Shown: piece after piece, positions 50,178 through 60,200 of the stretch | Layout of the letters: every line of letters begins with the position of its first letter | Numbering within the stretch: the stretch's first letter is position 1 | NCBI GenBank assembly: GCA_024345305.1 | Contig: BRON01000010.1 | Span: 186,001-250,000, forward strand | Reading direction: 5' to 3' | From: Mrakia gelida | Taxonomy: Eukaryota; Basidiomycota; Tremellomycetes; Cystofilobasidiales; Mrakiaceae | Length of the DNA stretch: 64,000 nt | Made by a program: the position numbers and the translations under genes | The notes under the pieces: model-generated | What the model was told of the DNA's origin: nothing | The model's input: the letters and a program-made list of their open reading frames with translations, nothing else | Database searches by the model: none

Positions 50178-51102
50178 ATGAGCTTGGAGCGCATCATCGA
50201 CATCGCCAGTGAGTTCTTTCGCAACTTATCGTAGCGTCTTGACGGAACGACGAGCTGACCTTCGGCGCGTCCTTCTTTCTGCTTCAATCCTGAAGCTCAG
50301 GCGAAGACTCGTCTCGAGTAGTACCACCATCACTCGAGCAGCGTATGCATGGATCTTCACTACTTTTGAGACGTCTTCTCGTGCTAGTAGCGAACTTCTC
50401 TTCGTGCGCGTCGCCTCGCACTGTCACAACAGCTTCGACAGAGTTGCTTGCAGGCTCGAAAGTTTTTCCAACCTCAAGAGAAGTCGCATCTCGCTCTCAC
50501 AGCTCTTCGACGACCTCCGGGCAGAGAAAATCAAACCTTCCCTTGACGAACGCTCTGACGACTCCTCAAAACCCAACTTCCCCGCCGCTCGCTCTCTCCC
50601 TCCCGACTTTCACCTTCTCTTCTCCTTCTCGTTTCTCGTTTCTCGTCCCTTCAAGAGGACCCTCTCACTCGTTTGGATCGCTCTTTACCTCGTCCGCTCT
50701 TGGATATACCCTTCTTGGTGAGTGTCGAGCTGGATAGAGGAAGAGAAAGGGAAGACGAGCTCGAGGGAGGGCGGGGATGGGAGAGGGAGGGAGGTGAAGT
50801 CGAGGAGGGAGGAGAGCGAGGGAAACAAGCTCTGAGCTGATTCCTTCCCCTTTTTTCGGTTATTCTTTCGCAGATCGTCTACTGGGACCTCCTCGCTCAC
50901 TACCGGTGAGTACGAGAGTGCCGTTGGGGTAGTAGGGAGGTGTAGGAGGAGGTAGGGGAGGATTCAGGAACCCGCGTTGACCTTCGCTCTACTCTTCTTC
51001 GTTTGTTTCCTCTACAGCTCGATTATCGCTCTCAACCACACTCTTTTCAATCACTCTACCTTCCTCTCGACAACCTTCCTCTTCTCTATCCCTCGGAATT
51101 CA
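50178..51102 (+). other. Unresolved coding-like region upstream of the F-box pseudogene
   Basis: An ATG at 50178 (MSLERIIDIA) precedes a GTGAGT donor; acceptors are at about 50285-50300. Two frames of the next exon are open for over 100 codons. One reads SELLFVRVASHCHNSFDRV..ISLSQLFDDLRAEKIKPS and looks protein-like. The other joins in phase to 50877-50907, 51018-51146 and the following gene. I could not decide whether this is the 5' half of the next gene or a separate decayed gene. Confidence 0.3.
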
Positions 51103-52759
51103 TGAAGACTCGAGGTTCGAAGGCTGCAGCTTCGGTTCCATCCGAGGTGAGCTTCGTTCGACGACTTCGCTTCTTAGTCTCGAGGTCGGAAGCTGACCCT
51201 TCTCCTCACTTCGACCTTTTCCTTCCTTTCTAGCCTGATCTTCCTCCTCCCGCTTCTACCAAACCCTAGAGGAAAATACTTCAACCCTCAGTCAAGCAGG
51301 AGCCAGATCTGGAGCTCCCCGTCCCACCACCTCCCATCGACAAACCCTCCTCCTTCCCGCCCTCCTCCGCTCGTACCGTCGCTCAACCAGAACAAGAAGA
51401 CGTGAAACCATCCCTCCTCATCACCTCCAGCCAAGCATCTTCAACCGTCGAACGACTGTCAGCCAAAAACCTTCGGCTCTCCGCGACGGTCGCTCGTCTT
51501 TCGTCGACAGGGAAAGCTCAGGAGGAAACGATCGCGTCCATGAACCAAGGGCTGAGGGTTCTTCGGGGGGAGAAGGACCTGCTGGAGGGAATGCTTTCCA
51601 AAGCTATGGTGGGTGTCAGCTGGGAGTCAAGGACGTCAGGCGACGGTGAGGAGGGAGGTTGGGGACTATCTTTGCCGGTGAGTCGCGTCGCGTTCGCTTG
51701 TCGCCGGTCTCTCGAGTCTTCGTCTTACTCATCTCATCCCTTTTGCCTCGTAAAGGATCCAAATCCCGTTCTCGCTTCTCCCGAATTCGCTCCTCTCAAT
51801 CTCCCCGGCTTCCTTATCTACCTCCCCATCCTGGACGTCGACCGCGTCACCTCCACCCTCCTCTCCTTCCTCGACACGTCCGGCCTCCTCTCTATCGGTC
51901 GTGTCTGCCCGAAGCTGCTGTAGTGGGCGTCGGAGGTCATCTATCGGTCCGGGGATATCCGACTGAACTCAAGGGAGGCTGCGTTGCTGGTGAAAGCAAG
52001 AGTAAGTCCATCTTTCCTCTCGGTCCGACGCGACGCTTCTCGACGTCGACGCTGACCTCTTTGTCTTCATTTCCGATTTCTTCTTGTTCATAGACATCCT
52101 CCGTCGACGGCACCCACAGCGACGAGATACGCCACCTCCTCTCCCCTTCGAATCTCGTCCTGCTCCCCAAAGACTTCCTGAAGTCGGACTTCGAAACCCT
52201 CCAACCCTCGCCCACACATCCTCTCTTCCTCGATAACCTCGAAATCCACACCATCAGTCTCAAAGACACTTCCCTCTCCTGTTGGTCCCCTCTCCTCGCC
52301 CACCTCAACCCCGCCGTCGTCGTCCTCGGGAAGTCAAGCGTCCCTCTCCCTCCTCCTCACACCGTTCAAGTACGCTCTTCCGACATCGCTTTCGCCAACG
52401 GATGGACGATGCTACACGAAGTCAGGATCGTCGCACCCGCTGGAATCCCCATCGTCGTCGGAGAGAACGGACAGGACGCGTTCGCTTTCCGACCGGTCAT
52501 GGAACGATCCCTCAGTCCGAGGGGAAAGAGGCAGCTTCTCTTCTGAATGGAATCGCGGTGTGGGACGAACGATTCGGAGGAGCCCTACGGAGGACTGCTG
52601 GACCCGTTGGAGATGAAGGAGAGGGATATCGAGAGGTGGTGCGGTCCCTGAAGGGCGTTGCCTCTGGCTCTAGGAGCCTCCCACGCTCATTTCGTCGCGA
52701 GGTTGCAGAGGGATTGGGAGTCCGAGTTGATGCGAGCCGTACTTGAGGTGGATTTCTAA
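51103..52759 (+). pseudogene. Coiled-coil/F-box-like gene with in-frame stop codons
   Basis: From ATG 51103: exons 51103-51146, 51270-51677, 51756-52001 and 52094-52546. The acceptor CCCTAG at 51264-51269 is used, otherwise a TAG would interrupt exon 2. A helix-rich region (SSTVERLSAKNLRLSATVAR; LRVLRGEKDLLEGMLSKAM) precedes an F-box-like stretch, PGFLIYLPILDVDRVTSTLL..LLSIGRVCPKLL, broken by TAG at 51921-51923. The same frame continues WASEVIYRSGDIRL..ALLVKAR across a correctly phased intron to SNLVLLPKDFLKSDFETL and HTVQVRSSDIAFANGW. A TGA at 52544, then another TGA near 52650, are followed by LGASHAHFVARLQRDW..MRAVLEVDF. Several stops in one otherwise coherent frame suggest a recent pseudogene. 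Confidence 0.55.
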
Positions 52760-53719
52760 CGAGGGCGACGACTCGGACGATGAGGAGGACGGGACCGAGT
52801 TGCTTTTGGGTTGATGGGTTCTTTTGCTTTGCATTTCTTCGTTTGTTTCGTCTCTTCTTGCATTATCGCGCCTGCTAGTTCGCTACGGCTTCTCCTTGCT
52901 GTCTCTACGGACTCTCCTCGCTTTTCTCGTCGACGCTCGTGTTCGACGCGTCGCTCATTTTTTTGTTATACTTTGCTTGTCTTTCGAGCCAACCGTCCTC
53001 CCTCCCCTTGCTTTACCACTTCCCTCTACTTACCACCCACCGCCTTCTTTCATGATTTGCTTGTTTGTATCCACTTATCTCGTCGGAAAGAGCGAAACGG
53101 GACGAGATCCGAGAGTCGTGTCGACGCGTCTTCGCTGTTCGCTCGTCGCGCGTCTCTTCGCTCTGTCTCTCCAACGCGTAACACCGATGGGATGAGAACT
53201 GATCTCTATTTCTCGAGCACCCGCTATCCGATGGAGAAGGAGGGAAGTACCAGTAGACGCAGGGAGCGATGGAAAGCCGACTCGTCGCGGACGACGTCGC
53301 TCTTTCAAGTCTTCTCCCTTGATTTCTCTTGATCGATCGAGAGACCATCTCCGAGCAGCTCAAGGCTGATGCTAGACTTCTGTCTCGGCGTCTAGTTCAA
53401 CGATGCTGAGATGAGAGAAAGAAAAAACAGGGGAGGAGAGATCGACCGACGACGCGGACGACTCTCCGTGCCATCGCTTTCGAATGTTCTCGCTCTGTAA
53501 AAACCTTCGTCTCTCAGTCAGCAAGGTTCTTGGAAGTCTGCTGAATGATCTGAACAGCTCAGCTCGGAAATTTTCGCGCCAACTCATCGTGGAAACGGAA
53601 CGCCTCACCCTCCTCTCCCTTTCCAATCTTAGACGCTCCTCGTCGAGTCGCCCCCAACCATCAACTCCCTCCCCCTCTCTCCCCAACCTCGCCCAGCTCT
53701 CCTTCTCTCTCTTCCCAAG
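52760..53719. other. Intergenic region
   Basis: About 960 bp with no supported gene; long open frames here are low-complexity. GACGCGTC palindromes lie near 52946 and 53122. The last 200 bp are pyrimidine-rich leader of the oxidoreductase gene. Confidence 0.4.
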
Positions 53720-55318
53720 ATGTCCTCCTCAAGCTACCCTTCAACACCCTTCCAGATCCCAGGCTATCGAGTCGCCTACACGTTCACCAAACCCTCGTAC
53801 CCTCCCTCGACCGCCGTCCACCGTTCCGAGCTCAACTACGTCCCTCCTTCCGAGGACGAGATCTCCATCGAGGTGGCAGCGGCTGGATTGAACCCTGTAG
53901 ACATCCAGATGAGCAACTTCTGGTTGTGGAACTGGCAGAAGACCTCTGTTGAGAAGGGCGTTGGACGTGAGCTCGGTTCTTCCTTCCCTCCCTCCGAGAT
54001 CCCGTCGAGCTCACCTCCCCTTGCTCTTTCTCGCTTTCCCAGAGGACTACAGTGGAACCATCGTCGCAGCTGGGTCTCAGGCTGTCATCGATCATCCTCA
54101 TCTCACCGTTGGGACCCCAGGTGAGCTCTCGTCTCCATCTCTCGAGCTCAAAAGAAGGGAGAGTTCGAAGCTGACCGACGTCCGCTCGCTTGCTCCCTTC
54201 CTCCCTCCCTCCCTTTCGCCCTTCAGTCTTCGGTCTTCACATCACAGCAGGAACCGGCTCCTCCGACTCAACCCTCTCTACCCATCTCAACCTCAACCCT
54301 TCCCTCCCAACCTCATCCTGCATCCTCCCCCTCCCTCAAAAGCTCTCCTTCACCGACGCCGCCTCCATCCCGCTCGTCTGGCTCACCTCCTACACTGCTC
54401 TCGTCGAGTACGGACTCCTCGATACTACAGCTACCACCAAGAACGCTGCTTCGACCGTCGTCATCGTCGGTGCATCGGGAGGAGCAGGATCCTACGCTGT
54501 TCAGATCGCAAAGAAGTTGTTGGGCGTTGGGACGGTCGCGGCTGTTTGTTCTGGGAAGAACGAGAAGTTCATGCGAGGGTTGGGAGCTGATGAGGTGGTT
54601 GATTATACGAAGGAGAACGTGGTGGAGGGGTTGAAGAGGTTGAGACCTGAGGGAGGATACACGGTTCGTCTCGTCTCTTGTCTTTCTCTTCGACGTCGAC
54701 GAGCGACGACGCGTCCCGTTTGGTTTTCGCTGATCTCCAACTCCGCGCTCGCGAACAGTTCATCTACGACTGCGTTGGAGGAACCGAGATCGTCTACGAG
54801 TACCAGTCTTTGCTCGATTGGGGAGGAGGAGGCTACTGCACCATCGTTGGAGACAAGCACGAACGAAGGTACGTTTCCTCTCTCCCTGCCTCGCTCTTTC
54901 CCTCCGCTGACTCGTTTCGCTTTCGCTCTTGCTCCCACAGCGAGGTCGGCGGCTCCTTCACCAACCTCCTCTACCCCATCCAACCCTTCCGAACCTTCCT
55001 CGGCTGGCTAGGTGCCCGTCCTCGGTTCGTCATTCTCTCTTTCTCCTTCTCCCTCTCGCCCAGTCCCCTCTCTCGAACCTGACCTCCCGCTCCCTTCTTT
55101 CGCTTCCCAGCTACCACTGCATCAACCTCACCCCCAACCCTGCCTACTTCGCTCCCGTTCTCTCGATGATCGTCCAAGGGAAGCTCGAAATCCCCATCGA
55201 GGGAGTCTTCCCCTTCACCAACAAGGGAGTCGAGGACGCGTTCAAGACCCTCGACGGAGGGAGGAGCAGAGGGAAAGTCGTGGTTTCGGTTCATGATTTC
55301 AAGGAGAGGTTGGATTGA
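53720..55318 (+). CDS. Zinc-independent MDR-family oxidoreductase (quinone reductase-like)
   Basis: Six exons (53720-53966, 54043-54120, 54227-54663, 54759-54868, 54941-55024, 55111-55318) total 1164 nt, 387 aa, phases all closing. The N-terminal GroES-like domain has EDEISIEVAAAGLNPVDIQM and DYSGTIVAAG. The Rossmann fold has VVIVGASGGAGSYAVQIAKK (GxxGxxG) and LGADEVVDYTKENV. The C-terminal part is VFPFTNKGVEDAFKTLDGGR followed by GKVVV. The catalytic and structural zinc ligands of alcohol dehydrogenases are absent. Relatives use NADPH to reduce quinones or enones; the substrate here is not predictable. There is no clear targeting signal. Confidence 0.88.
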
Positions 55319-55521
55319 TCTCACTCACTAGACGGATCGTTTGTTGTAGACTAGACTAGACACACTGGTCCGGTTCTTTCTTGCTTGCTTTCTTGCACTC
55401 GGTTTCTTGGATCGAATGGAGGGCTCACCGCGCGAACGGACGACGAGAGACGCAAGTTCGAGTCAAAGAAAGACATGTGCATTCGTTTCGTTTCGTTTCA
55501 TTCGTTCGGCTAAACAGCTGA

Positions 55522-57002
55522 CTAAACGAAATCCCTCCCATCCTCACCACACCAAACCCACGTCCCTCGTGCACCTTGGTTCTCCCTCCTCAGCGAATCA
55601 CCCTGCATCTCCTCGCGAAACCAGACTGTCCCTCCTTCCGCGGTCGACGACGAGGGAGGGTAGGTGATGGAGTGCGTCGGAGGAGGGAGAGAAGGAGGGA
55701 GGGAGAGGTCTTCGATTTCGATGTCGGAGGGGTCGGGGGTGGGTCCTGCGAAAGAAAGGATGAAAGCGAGGGAGGGAGGGGAGGCAGTGAGCGTGGGAAG
55801 TGGGACGCGACGAGACAAGACGAAAGAGCGACGGGGGCACTCACTCTTCGTGACGATCGCTACCCAGTCGAGCATCGATCTGAGGAGCTCCACCAAGGAG
55901 AGAGAGGGCCCTTCCCTCTTCTTGGAGCTGGGAGAGATAGGAGGAGGAGGCTTCTCGGTGTCGTCTCCGAGGGATCGTTTGCGAGAGGAGGAGGTGAGTT
56001 TCGAAGGTGGTGGAGGGAGGATGGGGAAGGAGAGGTGAGCGGCGAGGGTGTCGATGATGATTAGTTGGGTTTGTGGATGGCTGTAAGAGGAGGACAGAGC
56101 GGTTGGTTAGGATTGCTCGCGGGGATGGAGGAGGAGGCAAGAAAGGAGGAAAAAGGGCGACCAACCCGTCCTGACGCGTCGCGTTGAGATGATCGACTGC
56201 TGAGAGAGCTAGAGCGACGAGGGAGCCGTAATTTGACGACGTGACCCTAGAAAATGCAGCAAAGAAGTCGATGTCAGCTTCAGCAGCCTCGACCTATCGA
56301 GGAGAATAGCAGAAGATCGATCGCAAGCAACTCACCCATCCCTCACCCTCCATCTCACCTCCTCCTCCTCCTCCTCCTCTTGCTCCTGCCTCGTCTCCTC
56401 CTCGGGACCCTCCATCCTCTCATCCTCCTCATCACTATCCACCACCTTCTTCTTGCTCCCAACCCTCTCAACATAGTACGAACTCGGCTCCAGCAGAACC
56501 ATCATCGTCGGATTCCTCTCGAGCTCGTTCACTCCTCCTCCTTCCTCGCTCGTCGTCGTTCGCAAGTTCGCGAGGAAGCATCCCATGTGAGCTGCTGAGG
56601 GACAGACCCTGTGCGCCACAAAGAACATATTTCAGCGTCAGCTGGGCCCTCGAAGCTAAAGAGAAGGGTGCGAACGAGGTCAACCAACCTAACCTCCACC
56701 CTCTCCAACCTGCCTCCCACCCTCCCCCTCCCCGCCTCCTCCCTCAACCAAGCATCCCCGTCCCTCCCTTTCCCATCACTCAGCAGGTACGACGTCCAAG
56801 CCTGTAGGTCCTGAGTCAGGATGAGCGCTCGATCTTGGGGGTTGGTGGAGGAGAGGGAGGAGAGGACGAGGTGGAGAGGGGAGGAAGCTGGGAGGGGGCC
56901 GCCGAGGAAGGCGAGCGAGCTTGGAGCTGGAGGGAGAGAGGGAAGAGGGGTGGAGATGGGGGGGTTGCTAGGTGGGAGGAGAGATGATAGGGTGAGAGCC
57001 AT
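55522..57002 (-). CDS. Possible RecA-fold protein of the Shu-complex type (SWSAP1-like)
   Basis: ATG at 57002 and TAG at 55522, five exons. I do not recognise it with certainty. The order of elements resembles SWSAP1: LAFLGGPLPASSPLHLVLSS in the position of a P-loop but without GK[ST], DRALILTQDLQAWTSYLL, LERVEVRVCPSAAHMGCFLA, then a Walker-B-like QTQLIIIDTLAAHLSF, LVELLRSMLDWVAIVTK, and a final strand GGTVWFREEMQGDS. Two low-complexity acidic or Ser/Pro stretches (EEETRQEQEEEEEEEVRW; SSSRKRSLGDDTEKPPPP) are inserted. If correct, it would help Rad51 filament assembly. It could equally be an unrelated lineage-specific protein. It is convergent with the oxidoreductase gene. Confidence 0.4.
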
Positions 57003-57263
57003 GCTGGTGGTGGGGGAGGGGCATCCCAGAGGAGGAGGGTCGACGTTCGTGAGGGAAGGGAAGGAGGGATTGTTGAGCTCGACGTTTTCGTTCTGTCAGC
57101 GTTTTTGTTTCCCTGGCTCGAGAAATGCTGGAGGATGCGAAAAGGTGAAGATGATGGAATCTCTTTCTAGCCCAAGAAGTAGAAGTAGAATAAAAAACGA
57201 ATATGGTCCGTCCTTCCACAGCGACGATAATCAAAACAAACAAAGTCCGGCTCTCCTTCTCCC

Positions 57264-60200
57264 TCACGTCGACGCTCCCCACTCCCCTCCTCCTCCGTTC
57301 GTCGTCCCATCTCCTCCTGTACCAGCTCCACCAGGATGATCTACCAGACCACCACCGTTTCCTACGGGTCCTCCTCCGTTATTCGACGTGAGCCAGGCGT
57401 CGTCGGCGATAAAGTAATCGCCCCCTCCTGACGATGGGAACAGGGACTGCACGAGAAGAAACGAACGAGAGAGGTCAGCGGAAGGTAGTCGAGAGCGAGA
57501 CGAGCAGGCAAGAATGGTCACTCACCATCGCAGGATCCGTTTCCGCGGCGAAGAAGTCCGGGAAAACACCCAAGAACGATCCTCCTCCGACCTGGAAGAA
57601 GTCCGGCGGTGTAGGTTCCGACGACGGCGAGAAGTTGGGTTGGTAAGGCGACAGCGCCGAGTTTTGAGGAGACCCGTAGGCGAGGGGGTTCTGGTGGTTC
57701 GAGGGAGACTGCATGTGGTGCGGAAGGGCTGCTTGTTGATGAGAAGGGTGAGGCGGTGGTAAGGGGAGCTGGCCGTTCCCGTTGCTTGTTGAGCGAGGAG
57801 TGGGAGGGTTGGAGGAGGATCGTTCCGAGGTGGTAGGGAAGCGAGAAGCCTTGTCTGGTAGTGGGGAGCGAGCTGCGACTTGGAAGGACCCTTCGTTCGG
57901 GACGGTAGGGGGTCTGAAGAGATCCTGGCTGTTGACCTTCTCCTCTCGAGCTTTCCGACGTGCGAGCGATTCGGCTGATGAGTCGAGGGAACGAGGAAGG
58001 AGCGGAGGTTAGCGAAAGCAAGGAAGAGCGACGAAGAGAGGGCGAACGAACCGAGGTAGTCGACGCGAGGAGCCGAGAGAACGGAGATCGCGTCCCTGAA
58101 AGAGAATAGCAAGAATCAGCGACGTGATCTCAATCTCCAGAGAACTCGAGAGAGGGAATGAGTGACTCACCTAGCTCGACCAATCCCAAAGAACCTCCTC
58201 TCCGCCTCAGCGAGCGAAAACACGCATCGCTCGACTCCCTGCATCGAGATCGCTGGATCGCTCTCCAGTCCTGTACTCTTCCCTCCCCAAACTCCAATCA
58301 GAAGGATCAGAGCAGCGGTCTAAGCGATCGAACAAACCAAAGAGAGATGGAGGAGAGTCAGTGTCTCGCGTCTCGAATCGAAGCTCGCGACCAACGGACG
58401 CGTCTCGAGTCGAACAGAGATATCAACTCACGTAAGCCGAATGGAAAACGAAAGGCTGAACCTCATTTGTCTTCTGCCAGTATGAGTCCATCACGTGAGC
58501 AGCCGAATTGGCGGAGTTGATGGCGGTGACAAAAGACTCTGCCGAGGCTGGGATGGGGTTTTGAGGGGAGGGAAGGAAAGGTCGATGGACGTAGGTGGTG
58601 ACGAGGTAGTAGTCGAGATAGAGATGACAAGATTGACGCCAGAAGATGCTGTCGGGTCGAGAGGGATCCCATCGAAGGCTGAGAAACGAAGGAACGGGGC
58701 GATGGGTTAGCTGAGGGCGAGGGGAGAGGAAACGAGACGCGAGGCGACGAAGCGACTCACTGTTCTGGAACGGAGGCGAGCCAGATCCCGAGTTGGAAGT
58801 CGAGGTCCTTGACGATCTCGGCAGGTTCAGTTTTGCGAAGATGAGGTGGTTGAATGGTGTACTACGCGACGAAGACAAGATGATGAGGGTCAGCGACTGA
58901 ACTCGTCGACTCGTTCGACGCGTCTCGAGCGTCGAAGCAGCTCCTTCGAGCTGTCTTCCGTCTCTCGAATCAGAAACCAAAGAAATAGCACTTACAAGCT
59001 GAGACAAAGCCTTCGAAAGGATCCTCGCCAGTCCGATCTGATGGACGAAAGCAGCGAGCTTCGACGGTTGACCCTCAGGTTGCTTGAACGCCAACAGAGG
59101 ATCGGCTGGAGCCCAGAACTCGTCGTCGCACTCCGCAGGAAGTCCTACGTCGAAGCTGAAGAAGACGAAACGAACACGAGTCAGCTTTCGAAAGGGAAAC
59201 GGGGAGTCGAAGGAAGATGCGACTCACTCTTCCTCCTGAAGAGTCAGAGGTCGACCCATGAAAGCCGAGAGCTCTCGATCGAGGAGGTAGAGACACCAGA
59301 AGCCTCGCTTGAAGAGCTCGTTCTCTAGCGGATCCGACGATCGTTGAACTCCGTTTCGATGCACTCCGACGTCCTGTTCGAGGAGACAAAGGTCGAGAAT
59401 CAGCATTGCGTTCGTTTCGTTCCTGCTCCGTTCGACTCGCCCTCGAACTCACCTGAGCATAACGCAACCCCTCCCCAACAAGCAGCCAACACGATCCGGG
59501 TTGACTCGAATGCCTCAAGAACTGTACGAGGAGGACCGAGACCTGAAGATCGCACAGCTGAGAAAAGGAACGAAGGGCGAAAACGAACGGTTAGGACGCG
59601 TCTTCGTTTGGGAGCGAAGGAAAGAGATGAACATTGTTACTCACCTCTGTAGGAGCTAGCCGATGTCGAACCATCCGTCCAAAAGCATGGAAGAACACCC
59701 AACCCGACGAGTCGATCCCATGCGTTCCTCCGTCCTCTCGAGGGAACCGAACTCGAGGATCGTCGCAATACGAGGATCCAACGGCGAAGACGAGGAGGCA
59801 GATCCTAGCGAAGCCGGGGTCGGCGTTGTAGAGTTGTTCTTGGTATTGCCTGTGAAGGAAGACGGGCGAGAGAAAACAAGAGGGAACTTCGCTCAGCTCG
59901 AGCTCGCGAAATCACGAAGCGACGCGAAAGGATATGAGTAAAAGCCAGGACTCACTTGTAGAACGAAGGCTTGTGGAGCAGCGGTAGGAGAACGTTGACT
60001 CGTTCGAAGTAAGCCTCGATCAACCTCATCGCCAGAGCCGGGTCCGGCCAACTCGCAAAGGGATTCGAGCTCATCATGGCGGCGAGAGCTGGGCTTTGAG
60101 GAGGACCTCCTTCTTCGGGCGAGAGACCTGAGTTCTGAGGCGTGCTTTCCCAGCGTGGGATCCTCCAGTAAGAGGCTCGAGAGGTGGTTCGGTGGAGCTT

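Noticed and set aside
51246..51269. A TAG stop in exon 2 of the F-box-like pseudogene
   Set aside because: Using CCCTAG itself as the 3' splice site keeps phase 0 and removes the codon, so it is not evidence of decay.
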